Part shown: in pieces, positions 25,124-34,200 of the stretch
How positions within the stretch are numbered: position 1 is the stretch's first letter
Layout: the number at the start of each line of letters is the position of its first letter
Assembly (NCBI RefSeq): GCF_041916735.1
Contig: NZ_JAYRYY010000001.1
Source of the DNA: Zoogloea sp016790385
Lineage (GTDB): Bacteria > Pseudomonadota > Gammaproteobacteria > Burkholderiales > Rhodocyclaceae
DNA length: 64,000 bases
Reading direction: 5' to 3' (one strand)
The notes under the pieces: generated by a model
Database searches by the model: none
What the model saw: only the letters and a program-made list of their open reading frames with translations
Told to the model about the DNA's origin: nothing
Program-made: the position numbers and the translations under genes

Positions 25124-28006
25124 TCAGCCGCAGGTGCCCACGGCGCCGCAGGCGGTGCAGAAGTCGCAACCGTCCTTGCGGATCACCGAATGGTTGCCGC
25201 ACTCGCTGCACAGGGCGCCCTGCATCAACTTGGGCTCGTTCTCGTCGCGCGGGGCTTCGAGAATGCCCATCTCGCGAGTCGGGTAGCCGGCTTCGTCGAG
25301 CACGCCGAGCATGGCGTAGCGGTGGATGATCAGCGCGGCCAGATAGGCGACGGTGGAAGGCCAGTTCTGCTGACGGCGGGTGCCGGGCACGAAAGCCATG
25401 AAGTCGCCCAGGGGCTCCGGATAGTCGATGAGCTTGCGCAGCTTCATGCCGATCCAGGCCGGGTCCATGACGCGCATGTCGAGGGACAGGATGCGCGACA
25501 GGCCGTCCAGGGCGCGCGGGTAGTTGCCCGACAGCCACATGGAGTAGGGGCGGGTGACGCCGTCCGGCAGGGTGATTTCCTTCAGGCCGAGCACAAAGTC
25601 TTCGCCGGTGGCCGGGTTCTGGATATCCACCGTCCAGGACAGGGTGCCGTCGGTGCCGGTCTTGGGCTCCTGGAGGCTGAACACGCTGTCGAGCACCGGG
25701 GTCGGCAGGTCACCATCAAGGGCGTTGAGCTTTTCACAGCGGTAGCGCACCACCTGGGCAAAGGCGGACACCACGCCGGGCATCAGCTTTTGCTCGCCAT
25801 GGGGCGGGAAGCGCAGTTCGAAGGGCTTTTCGCCAACGGTCTTGGACAGGGCTTCGAGCTTGAGCTTGAGCCAGCCACGGTCATTGGCGCGCATGTCCAT
25901 CGACAAGGTCTTGGCCACTGCACCCAGGCCGCGGGGCTGGTCGGCACCGTTAACCCACACTTCGAAGGGGAAAGCGCCCTTGGCGGGGCTGTCCTCAACC
26001 GGGTCCAGATGGCCGACGAAGAGGGCGAAGTTGCCCTGGGGCGTGTTGAGCATGTAGGTCCAGGATGCATTGCCATCCGGCAGATCCGGGCGGCCGGGCC
26101 AGCGCAGGGACGACAGCACCGGGGCGGGCAGGCTCTTGATGGACAGACGACGGTTGGTGTCGTCGGACATTTCCACGTCCTGGGGCTGCTTCTGCTCGCT
26201 GGTCGGCGTTACCGACAGCACGGAGCCCAGCACGCTGTTGGGGCGATAGGTGGCCAGGCCCTTGAGGCCGGACTTCCAGGCGTCGAGGTAGAGGTTTTCG
26301 AACTCGGTGTAGGGGTAGTCGGCGGGGACGTTCACCGTCTTGGAGATGGAGGTGTCCACATAGGGCGCCACCGCGGCCACCATGTCTTTGTGGGCCTTGG
26401 CGGAAATCTCCAGGGCGGTCACAAAGTAATCGGGCAGCCTGGTGACATCACCACCCAGGTGCTTGTACAGGCGCCAGGCGTAATCCTCGACGGCGTGCTC
26501 CTTGAAGGTGCCGTCGGCCATGCGCTTCTTGCGGGTGTAGGTGTAGGAGAACGGGGGCTCGATGCCGTTGGACGCATTGTCGGCAAAGGCCAGGCTGATC
26601 GTGCCGGTGGGGGCGATGGACAGCAGGTGGGAGTTGCGCAGGCCGTGCTTGCGGATCCTGTCCTTCACCTCGGTGGGCAGGCGGGAGGCAAAGTTGCCGC
26701 CGGAGAGGTAGAGATCGGCGTTGAACAGCGGGAAGGCGCCGCGCTCCCGGGCCAGCTCGACGGAGGCCAGATAGGCCTGATCGCGCATGAACTCGGAGAT
26801 ACGGGTGGCCATGGCGCGGGCTTCGTCGGTGTCGTAGCGCAGGCGCAGCATGGCCAGGGCGTTGCCCAGGCCGGTGAAGCCGAGGCCGACGCGGCGCTTG
26901 GATTGGGCTTCGGCATGCTGCTGCTCGAGGGGCCAGTGGGTGGCCTCGAGCACGTTGTCGAGCATGCGGATGGAAGTCTCGACGGTTTTGCCGAAGGCGA
27001 CGAAATCGAAGCTGGCCTTGTCGCTGAAGGCGTCCTTCACATACAGGGTGAGGTTGATGGAGCCCAGGCAGCAGCAGCCGTAGGAGGGCAGGGGCTGTTC
27101 GGCGCAGGGGTTGGTGGCCTCGATGGTTTCGCAGTAGTAAAGGTTGTTGTCCTTGTTCATGCGATCGAGGAAGAGGATGCCCGGCTCGGCATGGTCGTAG
27201 GTGGAGCGCATGACCTGGTCCCACAGGTCACGGGCCGGCACCTTGCGGTAGACCCAATGCCCATCCTCGCGCTGGTAGCCGCCGGCCGCCTTGATTTCGG
27301 CGGAGGGCTCGGCCTTGTGGGCGAGTTCCACGTCGCCGCCCGCTTCAACCGCCTGCATGAACTGGTCGGTCACGGCGATGGAGACGTTGAAGTTGGTCAG
27401 GTCGCCATGATCCTTGGCGTGGATGAAGTCTTCGATATCCGGGTGGTCGCAGCGCAGCACGCCCATCTGGGCGCCACGGCGGGAGCCGGCGGACTCGACG
27501 GTCTCGCAGGAGCGGTCGAAGACCCGCATGTAGGACACGGGGCCCGAGGCGTTGGACTGGGTGCCGCGCACCATCGCACCCTTGGGGCGGATGGACGAGA
27601 AGTCGTAGCCGACCCCGCCACCCCGGCGCATGGTTTCGGCGGATTGGGCCAGCGCAGTGTAGATGCCGCAGCGGCCATCCACGGACTCGGTGATGGAGTC
27701 ACCCACCGGCTGTACAAAGCAGTTGATCAGCGTGGCGGCCAGATTGGTGCCGGCGGCCGAGTTGATGCGGCCGGCGGGCACGAAACCGCGCTCCTGGGCT
27801 TCGAGAAAACGTGCCTCCCAGTAGGCGCGCTTGTCTTCCGCTTCCATGGCGGCCAGGGCGCGGGCAACGCGCAGACGGACATCGGCAACATTCTGCTCGT
27901 TGCCCTTGGCATATTTCTCGAGCAGAACCTCGCCGGAGATCTCTTGCGGTTCGAGGTTGGCGGCAGAGGCGGGCTGGACTTTGGCGGGTTTCGTCGTGGC
28001 GGTCAT
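25124..28006 (-). CDS. nrdJ: Adenosylcobalamin-dependent ribonucleotide reductase (class II)
   Basis: A 960-residue class II enzyme that makes deoxyribonucleotides using vitamin B12 and does not need oxygen. The catalytic alpha-fold shows NCFVQPVGDSI near the N-terminus, the NPCAEQPLPSYGCC active-site loop and the SIAPTGTISL loop. The C-terminal part has a long insertion-rich region and ends in a zinc-ribbon-like CSECGN...CDFCTACG tail, as in the large NrdJ type. The chosen start gives MTATTKPAK; ATG at 28048 is an alternative. No class I or III enzyme is seen here. A NrdR-box-like site lies upstream. Confidence 0.95.
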   Translation of the reverse strand: MTATTKPAKVQPASAANLEPQEISGEVLLEKYAKGNEQNVADVRLRVARALAAMEAEDKRAYWEARFLEAQERGFVPAGRINSAAGTNLAATLINCFVQPVGDSITESVDGRCGIYTALAQSAETMRRGGGVGYDFSSIRPKGAMVRGTQSNASGPVSYMRVFDRSCETVESAGSRRGAQMGVLRCDHPDIEDFIHAKDHGDLTNFNVSIAVTDQFMQAVEAGGDVELAHKAEPSAEIKAAGGYQREDGHWVYRKVPARDLWDQVMRSTYDHAEPGILFLDRMNKDNNLYYCETIEATNPCAEQPLPSYGCCCLGSINLTLYVKDAFSDKASFDFVAFGKTVETSIRMLDNVLEATHWPLEQQHAEAQSKRRVGLGFTGLGNALAMLRLRYDTDEARAMATRISEFMRDQAYLASVELARERGAFPLFNADLYLSGGNFASRLPTEVKDRIRKHGLRNSHLLSIAPTGTISLAFADNASNGIEPPFSYTYTRKKRMADGTFKEHAVEDYAWRLYKHLGGDVTRLPDYFVTALEISAKAHKDMVAAVAPYVDTSISKTVNVPADYPYTEFENLYLDAWKSGLKGLATYRPNSVLGSVLSVTPTSEQKQPQDVEMSDDTNRRLSIKSLPAPVLSSLRWPGRPDLPDGNASWTYMLNTPQGNFALFVGHLDPVEDSPAKGAFPFEVWVNGADQPRGLGAVAKTLSMDMRANDRGWLKLKLEALSKTVGEKPFELRFPPHGEQKLMPGVVSAFAQVVRYRCEKLNALDGDLPTPVLDSVFSLQEPKTGTDGTLSWTVDIQNPATGEDFVLGLKEITLPDGVTRPYSMWLSGNYPRALDGLSRILSLDMRVMDPAWIGMKLRKLIDYPEPLGDFMAFVPGTRRQQNWPSTVAYLAALIIHRYAMLGVLDEAGYPTREMGILEAPRDENEPKLMQGALCSECGNHSVIRKDGCDFCTACGAVGTCG

Positions 28007-28349
28007 GGCTTTTTTCTGGCTGATCGGGAGGTGGGTGGGACGGCGCATAGCTTACCTCGAAGCTTTAAATTAGCACAAATTTTTTAGTTGTTTAAAATCA
28101 ATAAGTTAAAAAAATCAATAGTGCTGTTGAAAGTTTTTTTCTACTACATTTAGTAGGCAATTCCCGCCTGAAAATCAAGGGCAAAGGCTGTTTGAATGCG
28201 CCAGAGCCTTGATTCGCATGGGAAATGGGGCGGCGCCGGCGTAACAAACTGACGTCGCCCGTGGCTGCCGCCGCGAGGTTTGCATACATCCCCTGAGCAT
28301 CCGGCTCCGCCCATGTGCGATGACGCCGGGGTGGGCGTGCGTGCGCCCG
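28007..28349. other. Intergenic region upstream of nrdJ
   Basis: This 343-base stretch separates nrdJ from alkA, which runs toward it. Bases 28060-28165 are very AT-rich and hold the nrdJ promoter region and a NrdR-box-like palindrome at 28141-28156. Bases 28166-28349 show normal GC and nothing recognisable. Confidence 0.5.
28141..28156. promoter_or_regulatory. NrdR-box-like site upstream of nrdJ
   Basis: The 16-base CTACTACATTTAGTAG matches the core of the NrdR box (C-W-A-n-A-T-n-T-W-G) and has near-palindromic arms. It lies 135 bases upstream of the nrdJ start. NrdR represses ribonucleotide reductase genes. Boxes usually occur in pairs; a good second copy was not found. Confidence 0.45.
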
Positions 28350-29243
28350 TCATCCCAGGCGCCACAGGTGCGCGGCCACCAGGGTGCGCCAGGGGGAGAA
28401 GGCTTCCAGCCACGCGGCGGTGTGGGCAGCGGTGGGCTTTTCCGGCAGCCCGAGCAGGGCCTGGAGGCCGCGGCGCACGGCCACGTCGCCATGGAGGGAG
28501 GCATCCGGGTGGCCAAAGCCCCGCAGCAGGGCGTAGTCGGCGGTCCACGGGCCGATGCCGCGGACGGCCAGCAGGCTTTCCCGGATCATCCCGGCCGGAG
28601 CGCGGTGGTGCCACCAGTCATCCAGGGGCAGGCTGCCGTCCCGGACTGCGGCGGCCACCGTCAGCAGGGCGCCGGCCTTGCTGAGGGAGAGACCGGCTGC
28701 GGTGAGCCGGGCGGGTGACACCGCCAGCACCGCATCGGCGTCGGGAAAGCAGGCCAGATCGCCCCAGCGGCAGCCGCAGGTTTCGATGAACCGGCCGCGC
28801 AGGGCGATGGCCGCGGCAAGGCTGATCTGCTGCCCGATGATGGCCCAGGCCAGGGCTTCAAAGGGTGTGGCCGCCTGGGGGAGGCGCAGCTCGGGGCAGG
28901 CCGCAATCAGCGGGCCAAGTCGGGGGTGGCCGCCCAGGGCCTGGGTAAAGGGGGCAACCGGCTGATCCAGCCCCAGGAAGCGGCTTGCCCAGGCCTGGAA
29001 GCCCGCAGTGGCCGGCGCGCTGGCATCCACATGGAGTTGCAGGCGGGCCGCGCTCTCTTGAAAGCGCAGGCTGAGCCGGGCCGGCCGGCCTTGCCATATC
29101 ACGCCCTTGTCCAGGCCCTTGGCACTGACGTGCTCGGCCAGACGGCGTGGGTCGCGGGCGTGGAAGGCCAGCAGATCGTCGCGGCGGTAGGCCGCCGGCA
29201 GGGGCAGGACGCATTCGGCCGCCACCGGGCCGGGCGGGTTCAA
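28350..29243 (-). CDS. alkA: DNA-3-methyladenine glycosylase II (AlkA)
   Basis: A 297-residue AlkA-type glycosylase that removes alkylated bases from DNA. The N-terminal domain has LPLPAAYRRDDLLAFHARDP. The HhH-GPD catalytic core includes FEALAWAIIGQQISL, the helix-hairpin-helix GIGPWTADYALLRGFG and the catalytic Asp in HPDASLHGDVAV. No ATG begins the domain; a TTG at 29243 overlaps the ada stop by 4 bases (TTGA) and is taken as a coupled start. The pairing with ada indicates an adaptive-response operon. Confidence 0.85.
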   Translation of the reverse strand: MNPPGPVAAECVLPLPAAYRRDDLLAFHARDPRRLAEHVSAKGLDKGVIWQGRPARLSLRFQESAARLQLHVDASAPATAGFQAWASRFLGLDQPVAPFTQALGGHPRLGPLIAACPELRLPQAATPFEALAWAIIGQQISLAAAIALRGRFIETCGCRWGDLACFPDADAVLAVSPARLTAAGLSLSKAGALLTVAAAVRDGSLPLDDWWHHRAPAGMIRESLLAVRGIGPWTADYALLRGFGHPDASLHGDVAVRRGLQALLGLPEKPTAAHTAAWLEAFSPWRTLVAAHLWRLG

Positions 29244-30334
29244 TGCCCGGCCTCCCTGTCGAGCAGGGCGCGTTTGCGCTCGATACCCCAGCGGTAGCCG
29301 GCCAGGGCGCCGTCGTTGCGCACCACCCGGTGGCAGGGGATGACCACCGCCAGCGGGTTGGCGGCGCAGGCGCTGGCCACCGCGCGCACGGCGGTGGGCG
29401 CCCCGATGCGCCGGGCCAGTTCGGTGTAGCTCACGGTGCTGCCCACGGGAATGGCTTGCAGGGCCTGCCACACGCGCTGCTGAAACGCCGTGCCGCGGAT
29501 GTCGAGGGGCAGGGCGGCGGCGCTCGCCGGGTCTTCCACTCTTTTGATCACGCGGGCGAGCAGCGCCGCGAAGGCCGGGTCGTCCCCACTCAGACGGGCC
29601 CGGGGAAAGCGGGCGTGGAGCGCCTGGATCAGCGCCTCGGGCGTCTCGCCCAGGCTGATGGCGCAGATCCCGGCGGGGCTGGCGGCAACCAGCACGCAGC
29701 CCAGGCTGCCATGCCCGGTGGCGTAGCGGATGTCGGCGTCGGTGCCGCCGGCCCGGTAGCGGCCCGGCGACATACCAAGCAGCGCATTGGTGTGGGCATA
29801 GAAGCCCGCGGCGGAGCCGAAACCGGCCCCATGCAGTGCCTTGGTGACGCTGTCACCCTCGGCAAGACGCGCCTGCACCCGATGGGTACGCAGGGCAGCC
29901 GCGTACTGGCGGGGCGTCAGGCCTGTGGCGGCCTTGAAGATCCGATGCACATGCCAGGGGCTGAGGCCGGCGGCCTGGGCCAGGGCCTCCAGGGGGGGCG
30001 GGGTTTCGGCCTGCTCCAGCTGGCGGCACAGCGCGGTGACCAGCGCCGCCTGACACTCGGCCAGAGGCGGCTTGTCCGGCTGGCAACGTCGGCAGGGGCG
30101 ATAACCGGCCGCTTCGGCCTCGGCCCGGGTGCTGAAGAATGCGACGTTCTCGGGGCGGGGGTGGCGGGCCGCGCAGGCGGGGCGGCAATACACCCCGGTG
30201 GAGCTCACCGCGTAGAAAAACTGGCCGTCGGCCTCGCCATCCCGGGAAAGGACGGCTGCCCAGCGCGGGTCGGCTATCACGCGGGCGGCATGCTCGGCGG
30301 TGGATTGGGCGGTGGTGCGGGGGTGGCCCTGCAT
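29240..30334 (-). CDS. ada: Bifunctional Ada: transcriptional activator and methylated-DNA repair protein
   Basis: A 364-residue Ada. The N-terminal zinc domain has Cys residues in YCRPACAAR and CRRCQ; the first Cys accepts methyl groups from phosphotriesters and turns Ada into an activator. The middle holds an AraC-type HTH (LSPWHVHRIFKAATGLTP). The C-terminal O6-methylguanine methyltransferase has PCHRVVR with the acceptor Cys. The start at 30334 leaves about 35 residues before the zinc domain. It activates its own operon with alkA in the classical adaptive response. The stop overlaps the alkA TTG start. Confidence 0.93.
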   Translation of the reverse strand: MQGHPRTTAQSTAEHAARVIADPRWAAVLSRDGEADGQFFYAVSSTGVYCRPACAARHPRPENVAFFSTRAEAEAAGYRPCRRCQPDKPPLAECQAALVTALCRQLEQAETPPPLEALAQAAGLSPWHVHRIFKAATGLTPRQYAAALRTHRVQARLAEGDSVTKALHGAGFGSAAGFYAHTNALLGMSPGRYRAGGTDADIRYATGHGSLGCVLVAASPAGICAISLGETPEALIQALHARFPRARLSGDDPAFAALLARVIKRVEDPASAAALPLDIRGTAFQQRVWQALQAIPVGSTVSYTELARRIGAPTAVRAVASACAANPLAVVIPCHRVVRNDGALAGYRWGIERKRALLDREAGH

Positions 30335-30436
30335 GGCGGCCTGCCTTTCGGGGAGGGGGTCGAAGGCTTTCAATGTAGCGGCGCCGCCCGGCCTGAGCAT
30401 CTGCTTCCTTGCGCTCAAATTCGCCCCGCGGCGTGC

Positions 30437-31210
30437 TCAGACGGAAAGATCGGCAATGAAGTCCTGGGCTTCCTGGCCCAGCTTGCGCTCAACGGCATCA
30501 CGCAGGGTGGCGTACTGGGTGGTGTTGAGGGTCAGGCGTTGGGCGGCGGTCCAGAATTCCAGTTGCTGGGCGCCCCATTTGACAAAGAGCACGCGCCGCC
30601 GCGCATCGTGGCTCTTGAAATAAAAGGCGCCCAGCGCCAGGGACAGGGCGCCGTTGCTGGCGGTCTGCACGGCGCCGAGCTGGAAGTTGCCGCTGGCCTG
30701 GGTCGAGGTGTGGAAATCGAAAAGGCGCAGGGTCTTGTCGTCCTCGGCCAGGGTCTCCAGGGCCTGGATCGCCTCGTTGAGCACCGCCAGCTGGTTCTGG
30801 GTGGCAATGGCGGCAATGAGGGCCAGGGCAGCCCGATCCATGCGCAGCTCGCCCTCCTGCTGGTCGTGGCGGGCAAAGGCAAACTGCTCCGAGGTCCAGC
30901 CCAGGCGCTCGAGGATCTCGGTGTACTTCTTGTACCAGGCCTCGGTCTGTGCAAAGCGGTCAAAGGCCCCGCTGGCGCCCCGCAGGGCCAGTTGAACCGA
31001 GAACAGCACGTCGTCCCGTTGCTGGGGGGTGATGCCATCCACGAAGGACAGCAGGGCATTGCCGTCCACCGCCGCGGCCGGGGAGTCCGACGGGGCGCGG
31101 GCACTGCGGCTCAAGGCCCGCCGGGGTGCCGACAGGGCGGCATCAAGGCCCGTATCCAGGCGCGGCACGGGGGCGAGGGTCAGGGCATCGATGTAGCGGA
31201 GGCTGGACAT
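30437..31210 (-). CDS. Protein of unknown function paired with CHAT protease
   Basis: A 257-residue soluble-looking protein that I do not recognise. It has no signal peptide and no cysteine. Residues 1-50 are Ala/Ser/Pro/Arg rich. The middle (about 50-155) is predicted mostly helical, including a hydrophobic run ALALIAAIATQNQLAVL. The last third contains aromatic beta-like segments (LRLFDFHTST, FQLGAV, GAFYF, RRVLFVKWGAQQLEFW). AGGAG precedes the ATG. It starts 50 bases after the CHAT gene's stop on the same strand, so the two form an operon. Proteases of this type are often encoded beside their substrate or effector, so a CHAT target is a reasonable hypothesis, not a demonstrated one. Confidence 0.7.
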   Translation of the reverse strand: MSSLRYIDALTLAPVPRLDTGLDAALSAPRRALSRSARAPSDSPAAAVDGNALLSFVDGITPQQRDDVLFSVQLALRGASGAFDRFAQTEAWYKKYTEILERLGWTSEQFAFARHDQQEGELRMDRAALALIAAIATQNQLAVLNEAIQALETLAEDDKTLRLFDFHTSTQASGNFQLGAVQTASNGALSLALGAFYFKSHDARRRVLFVKWGAQQLEFWTAAQRLTLNTTQYATLRDAVERKLGQEAQDFIADLSV

Positions 31211-31259
31211 GGCGGGCTCCTTGAGGGTGAGAGGGCGCGGGGGAGACGTGCTTGGTATT

Positions 31260-34200
31260 TCAGTGTGGCCCGGCAATCATGGCGCGCAAGGCCGCGATGT
31301 CGGCGATGCCCTGCGTGTTTCCGAGCTTGGTCCAGGCCTGTTCGGCGGCATCGAGCACGCCGAGTGCCTCGTCCTTGAGACCGCCCATGGCGAGCACCTG
31401 GGCCAGCAGAACGCCCACTACCCCGATGGAGTCAGGCCGGCCAAGCTTGATGGACAGCGCGAAGGCCGTTGCCAGTTCATCGTGGATGGACTGGAGCTCA
31501 CCCCGTTGATGGTCACCTCTTTCAAGGCGGATCTGGGCGCTGAGGAAGCTGATATGGGCCAGACTGTCCAGGTCACCCAGACTTTCGGCGATGGGTCTTC
31601 GCTGTTCATTGAGTGCCAGGGCTTGATCGAGCTCGCCCCGCGCTTGATGGATCTGGGCGATCTTGCCGAGGGTGACCGCCCGCGAGCGCATGTCGCCGAG
31701 CTTTTCGAAGACGGGCAACAGTTGCACGATCAGGATGCGCAGGGCCTCGTCGAGCTCGCCGCGGGCGTAATGGATGTCGGCGATCTGGCCGAGGGTGACC
31801 GCCCGCGAGCGCACGTCGCCGAGCTTTTCGAAGACGGGCAACTGTTCGTCGATGCGGATGCGCAGGGCCTCGTCGAGCTCGCCGTGGGCGTAATGGATGT
31901 CGGCGATCCTGCCGAGGGTGGCCGCCCGCGAGAGCACGTCGCCGAGCTTTTCGAAGACGGGCAACAGTTGCTCGATCAGGATGCAAAGGGCCTCGTCGAG
32001 CTCGCCGTGGGCGTAATGGATGTCGGCGATCCTGCCGAGGGTGACCGCCAGCGAGCGCACGTCGCCGAGCTTTTCGTACACCGGCATTTCTTCGTCGATG
32101 CGGATGCGCAGGGCCTCGTCGAGCTCGCCGCGGGCGTGATGGATGTCGGCGATCTGGCCGAGGGCAATGGCTCGATCACGTTCGGCACCGGCTTTGTCGA
32201 ACTGGGCGGCGGCCCCGGTGAATGCCGTGCGGGCTGCTGTGGGGTTGCCGAGGGTGGATTGCCGATATCCCCGGCGCAGGAGCACCGAACCCAGGGAAAA
32301 GGCGTCACCTTCCAGGCCGGTACAGGCGTCGAGCACTTGATCAAGAAGGGTGACTTCGCCCAGGCGTTCAGCACAATCGGCGGCGACAAGGAGCAAAGCG
32401 GCGCTGGGAGGCTCGGACTGGGCCTTCAGACGCTGCATGGCGGGTTGAAGCAGGGTGTCGAGGGCCTGCCGGGCATCGTTCTGTTCAAGAAATAGAAATT
32501 GGGCAGCGGCCGTTGTTGCGTCATCAAGGATGCCGGCAGAGGGTGTGGTGACTACCAGGGCCAGTCGAGCAGTCTCGACGGCGCGAAGGCTCAGCGGAAA
32601 GGCGCCGTCACTTGCGCGCCAGTGCCGCTCCAGTTGCGGCAGGGCGGCATCGGCGAGACGGGCGCGCAGGGTGTCGTCCAGCGGGATCGCCAGGGGGCGG
32701 GCGAGGGGGTTGGCGGCCACCTGGGCGACCGTGTCTTCCTGCCCCCAGTCGTCCACCAGCCCCAGCCCGATCAGGCGATCGAGTGCGGCGGCGGGGGCGC
32801 TGACGCCCGCGGCCTGCCCGGCCGCCTCCAGCGCGCTGCGGGGAACCGGCAGCCCGGGGGAGAACAGGCAGGCGGCCCGCAGCAACTCGGCCTGGGCGGG
32901 GGTGAGGGCCTGGCGGTAGGCGTGAAAGGCCATGCGCTTGAAGAAGGCCAGGGTGGCGTTGCCGGCATCCGCCGCTGCGCCCTGGTCGATCAGGCGCTGG
33001 ATGTGGGCGGGCGGTACGCCGTGCTGCTGGTAGTGCCCGATGTGTGCCATTGCCTGGGCGGCCACCTCGGTTTCGCCGGCAAGGATGGGGCGGGTGAGGA
33101 CGGCCTGAAGGCCCGGGTTGCCGTCGGCGAGCAGCAGGGCCTGATGCAGCAGGGCCTTATCCACCGCGGCCGGGCCTTTCGGCCGGGCCAGGCGTGCGGC
33201 GCTGCGCAGCTGCTTGCGCCGGTCGGTCTCGTCCATGGGCTGGAGCGGAATGGCGACGAGGGTGTCCGCCAGATCGTCGCCCCGGGGGTCGGGCAGGCTG
33301 AAGCGGTAGCGGCTGGTGAAGAGGAGGCGCGATTCGGTGCGGGCGCGCCGGAAGGCGTGGAGGACGGCGGCGAGGGGGGCGCGAAAGTCCGCCTTGACCA
33401 GCGTGGCGGTGGCATCGGACTGGCTCGGCGCTTCCAGGATGCGCTCCAGGTCGTCGATGATCAGCAGGATGGGGCGGGCATCGAAGGGGCCTTCGAGCAG
33501 GGCTTCCAGGGCATCGGCAAGCTCGCCAGCGTTGGCCAGGACGGCGTTGCGCCAGGTGTCGATGACCGGCTTTCGTTCCGCAGCCGGCAAGGCCTCGCAG
33601 AGCCGGTCGAAAATGGCGAGGGCGTCGTAGCGGCCGAAGATCACCACTTTGGTGTGGCGGGGGTGGCGGGTGGCGATGCGGTAGGCCAGGCTGGATTTGC
33701 CCAGGTTGCCCATGCCGTGGATCAGCACGCCCTTTTCGCCGCTCCGGAAGGCGCGGATCACATCCTGGGTGGGGCGCCTGCGCCCCACGAACTCGCCCCG
33801 CCCTGCAACGGGCACCTGCTGGTGGGCGGCGTCGAGGAACTGTTCCTCGCCGCCGGCGGGCTTGCGCCTGGGTTTGCCCCGGGCAGCGAGGGGGCCGCCG
33901 CCTTCGGGGCCGAGGTAGAGACGGGCCAGGTGCCAGTGCCTGCCTTCTGATGGATGCTCCAACTGGCGCTGGCGCAGGGCCTGCCGGGCGACGGCCGCCG
34001 CACGGCTTGCGCTGTGCAGGCTGGCAAGCTCGCCATAGAAGTGCTCGGCAAAGGCGAGGGCGTCGCTGTCGTAAACCGATCCGTCCCAGCCCAGTACGTT
34101 GGCGATACCGGCGCGGATGAGTTCGCGCACGAAGGGTTCGCTGCTGCGGGTGCCGGTGTCAGCCTGCTCGGCGGTGCGGCAGGCCGACAGGAAGACCAGG

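Noticed and set aside
30437..31210. Bacterial gasdermin as the CHAT partner
   Set aside because: The protein has no cysteine for the N-terminal palmitoylation seen in bacterial gasdermins and shows no gasdermin-like pattern.
29147..31378. 743-residue plus-strand frame opposite ada and the unknown protein
   Set aside because: It is a shadow of the minus-strand genes; Gly/Gln/Ala-rich with no domain.
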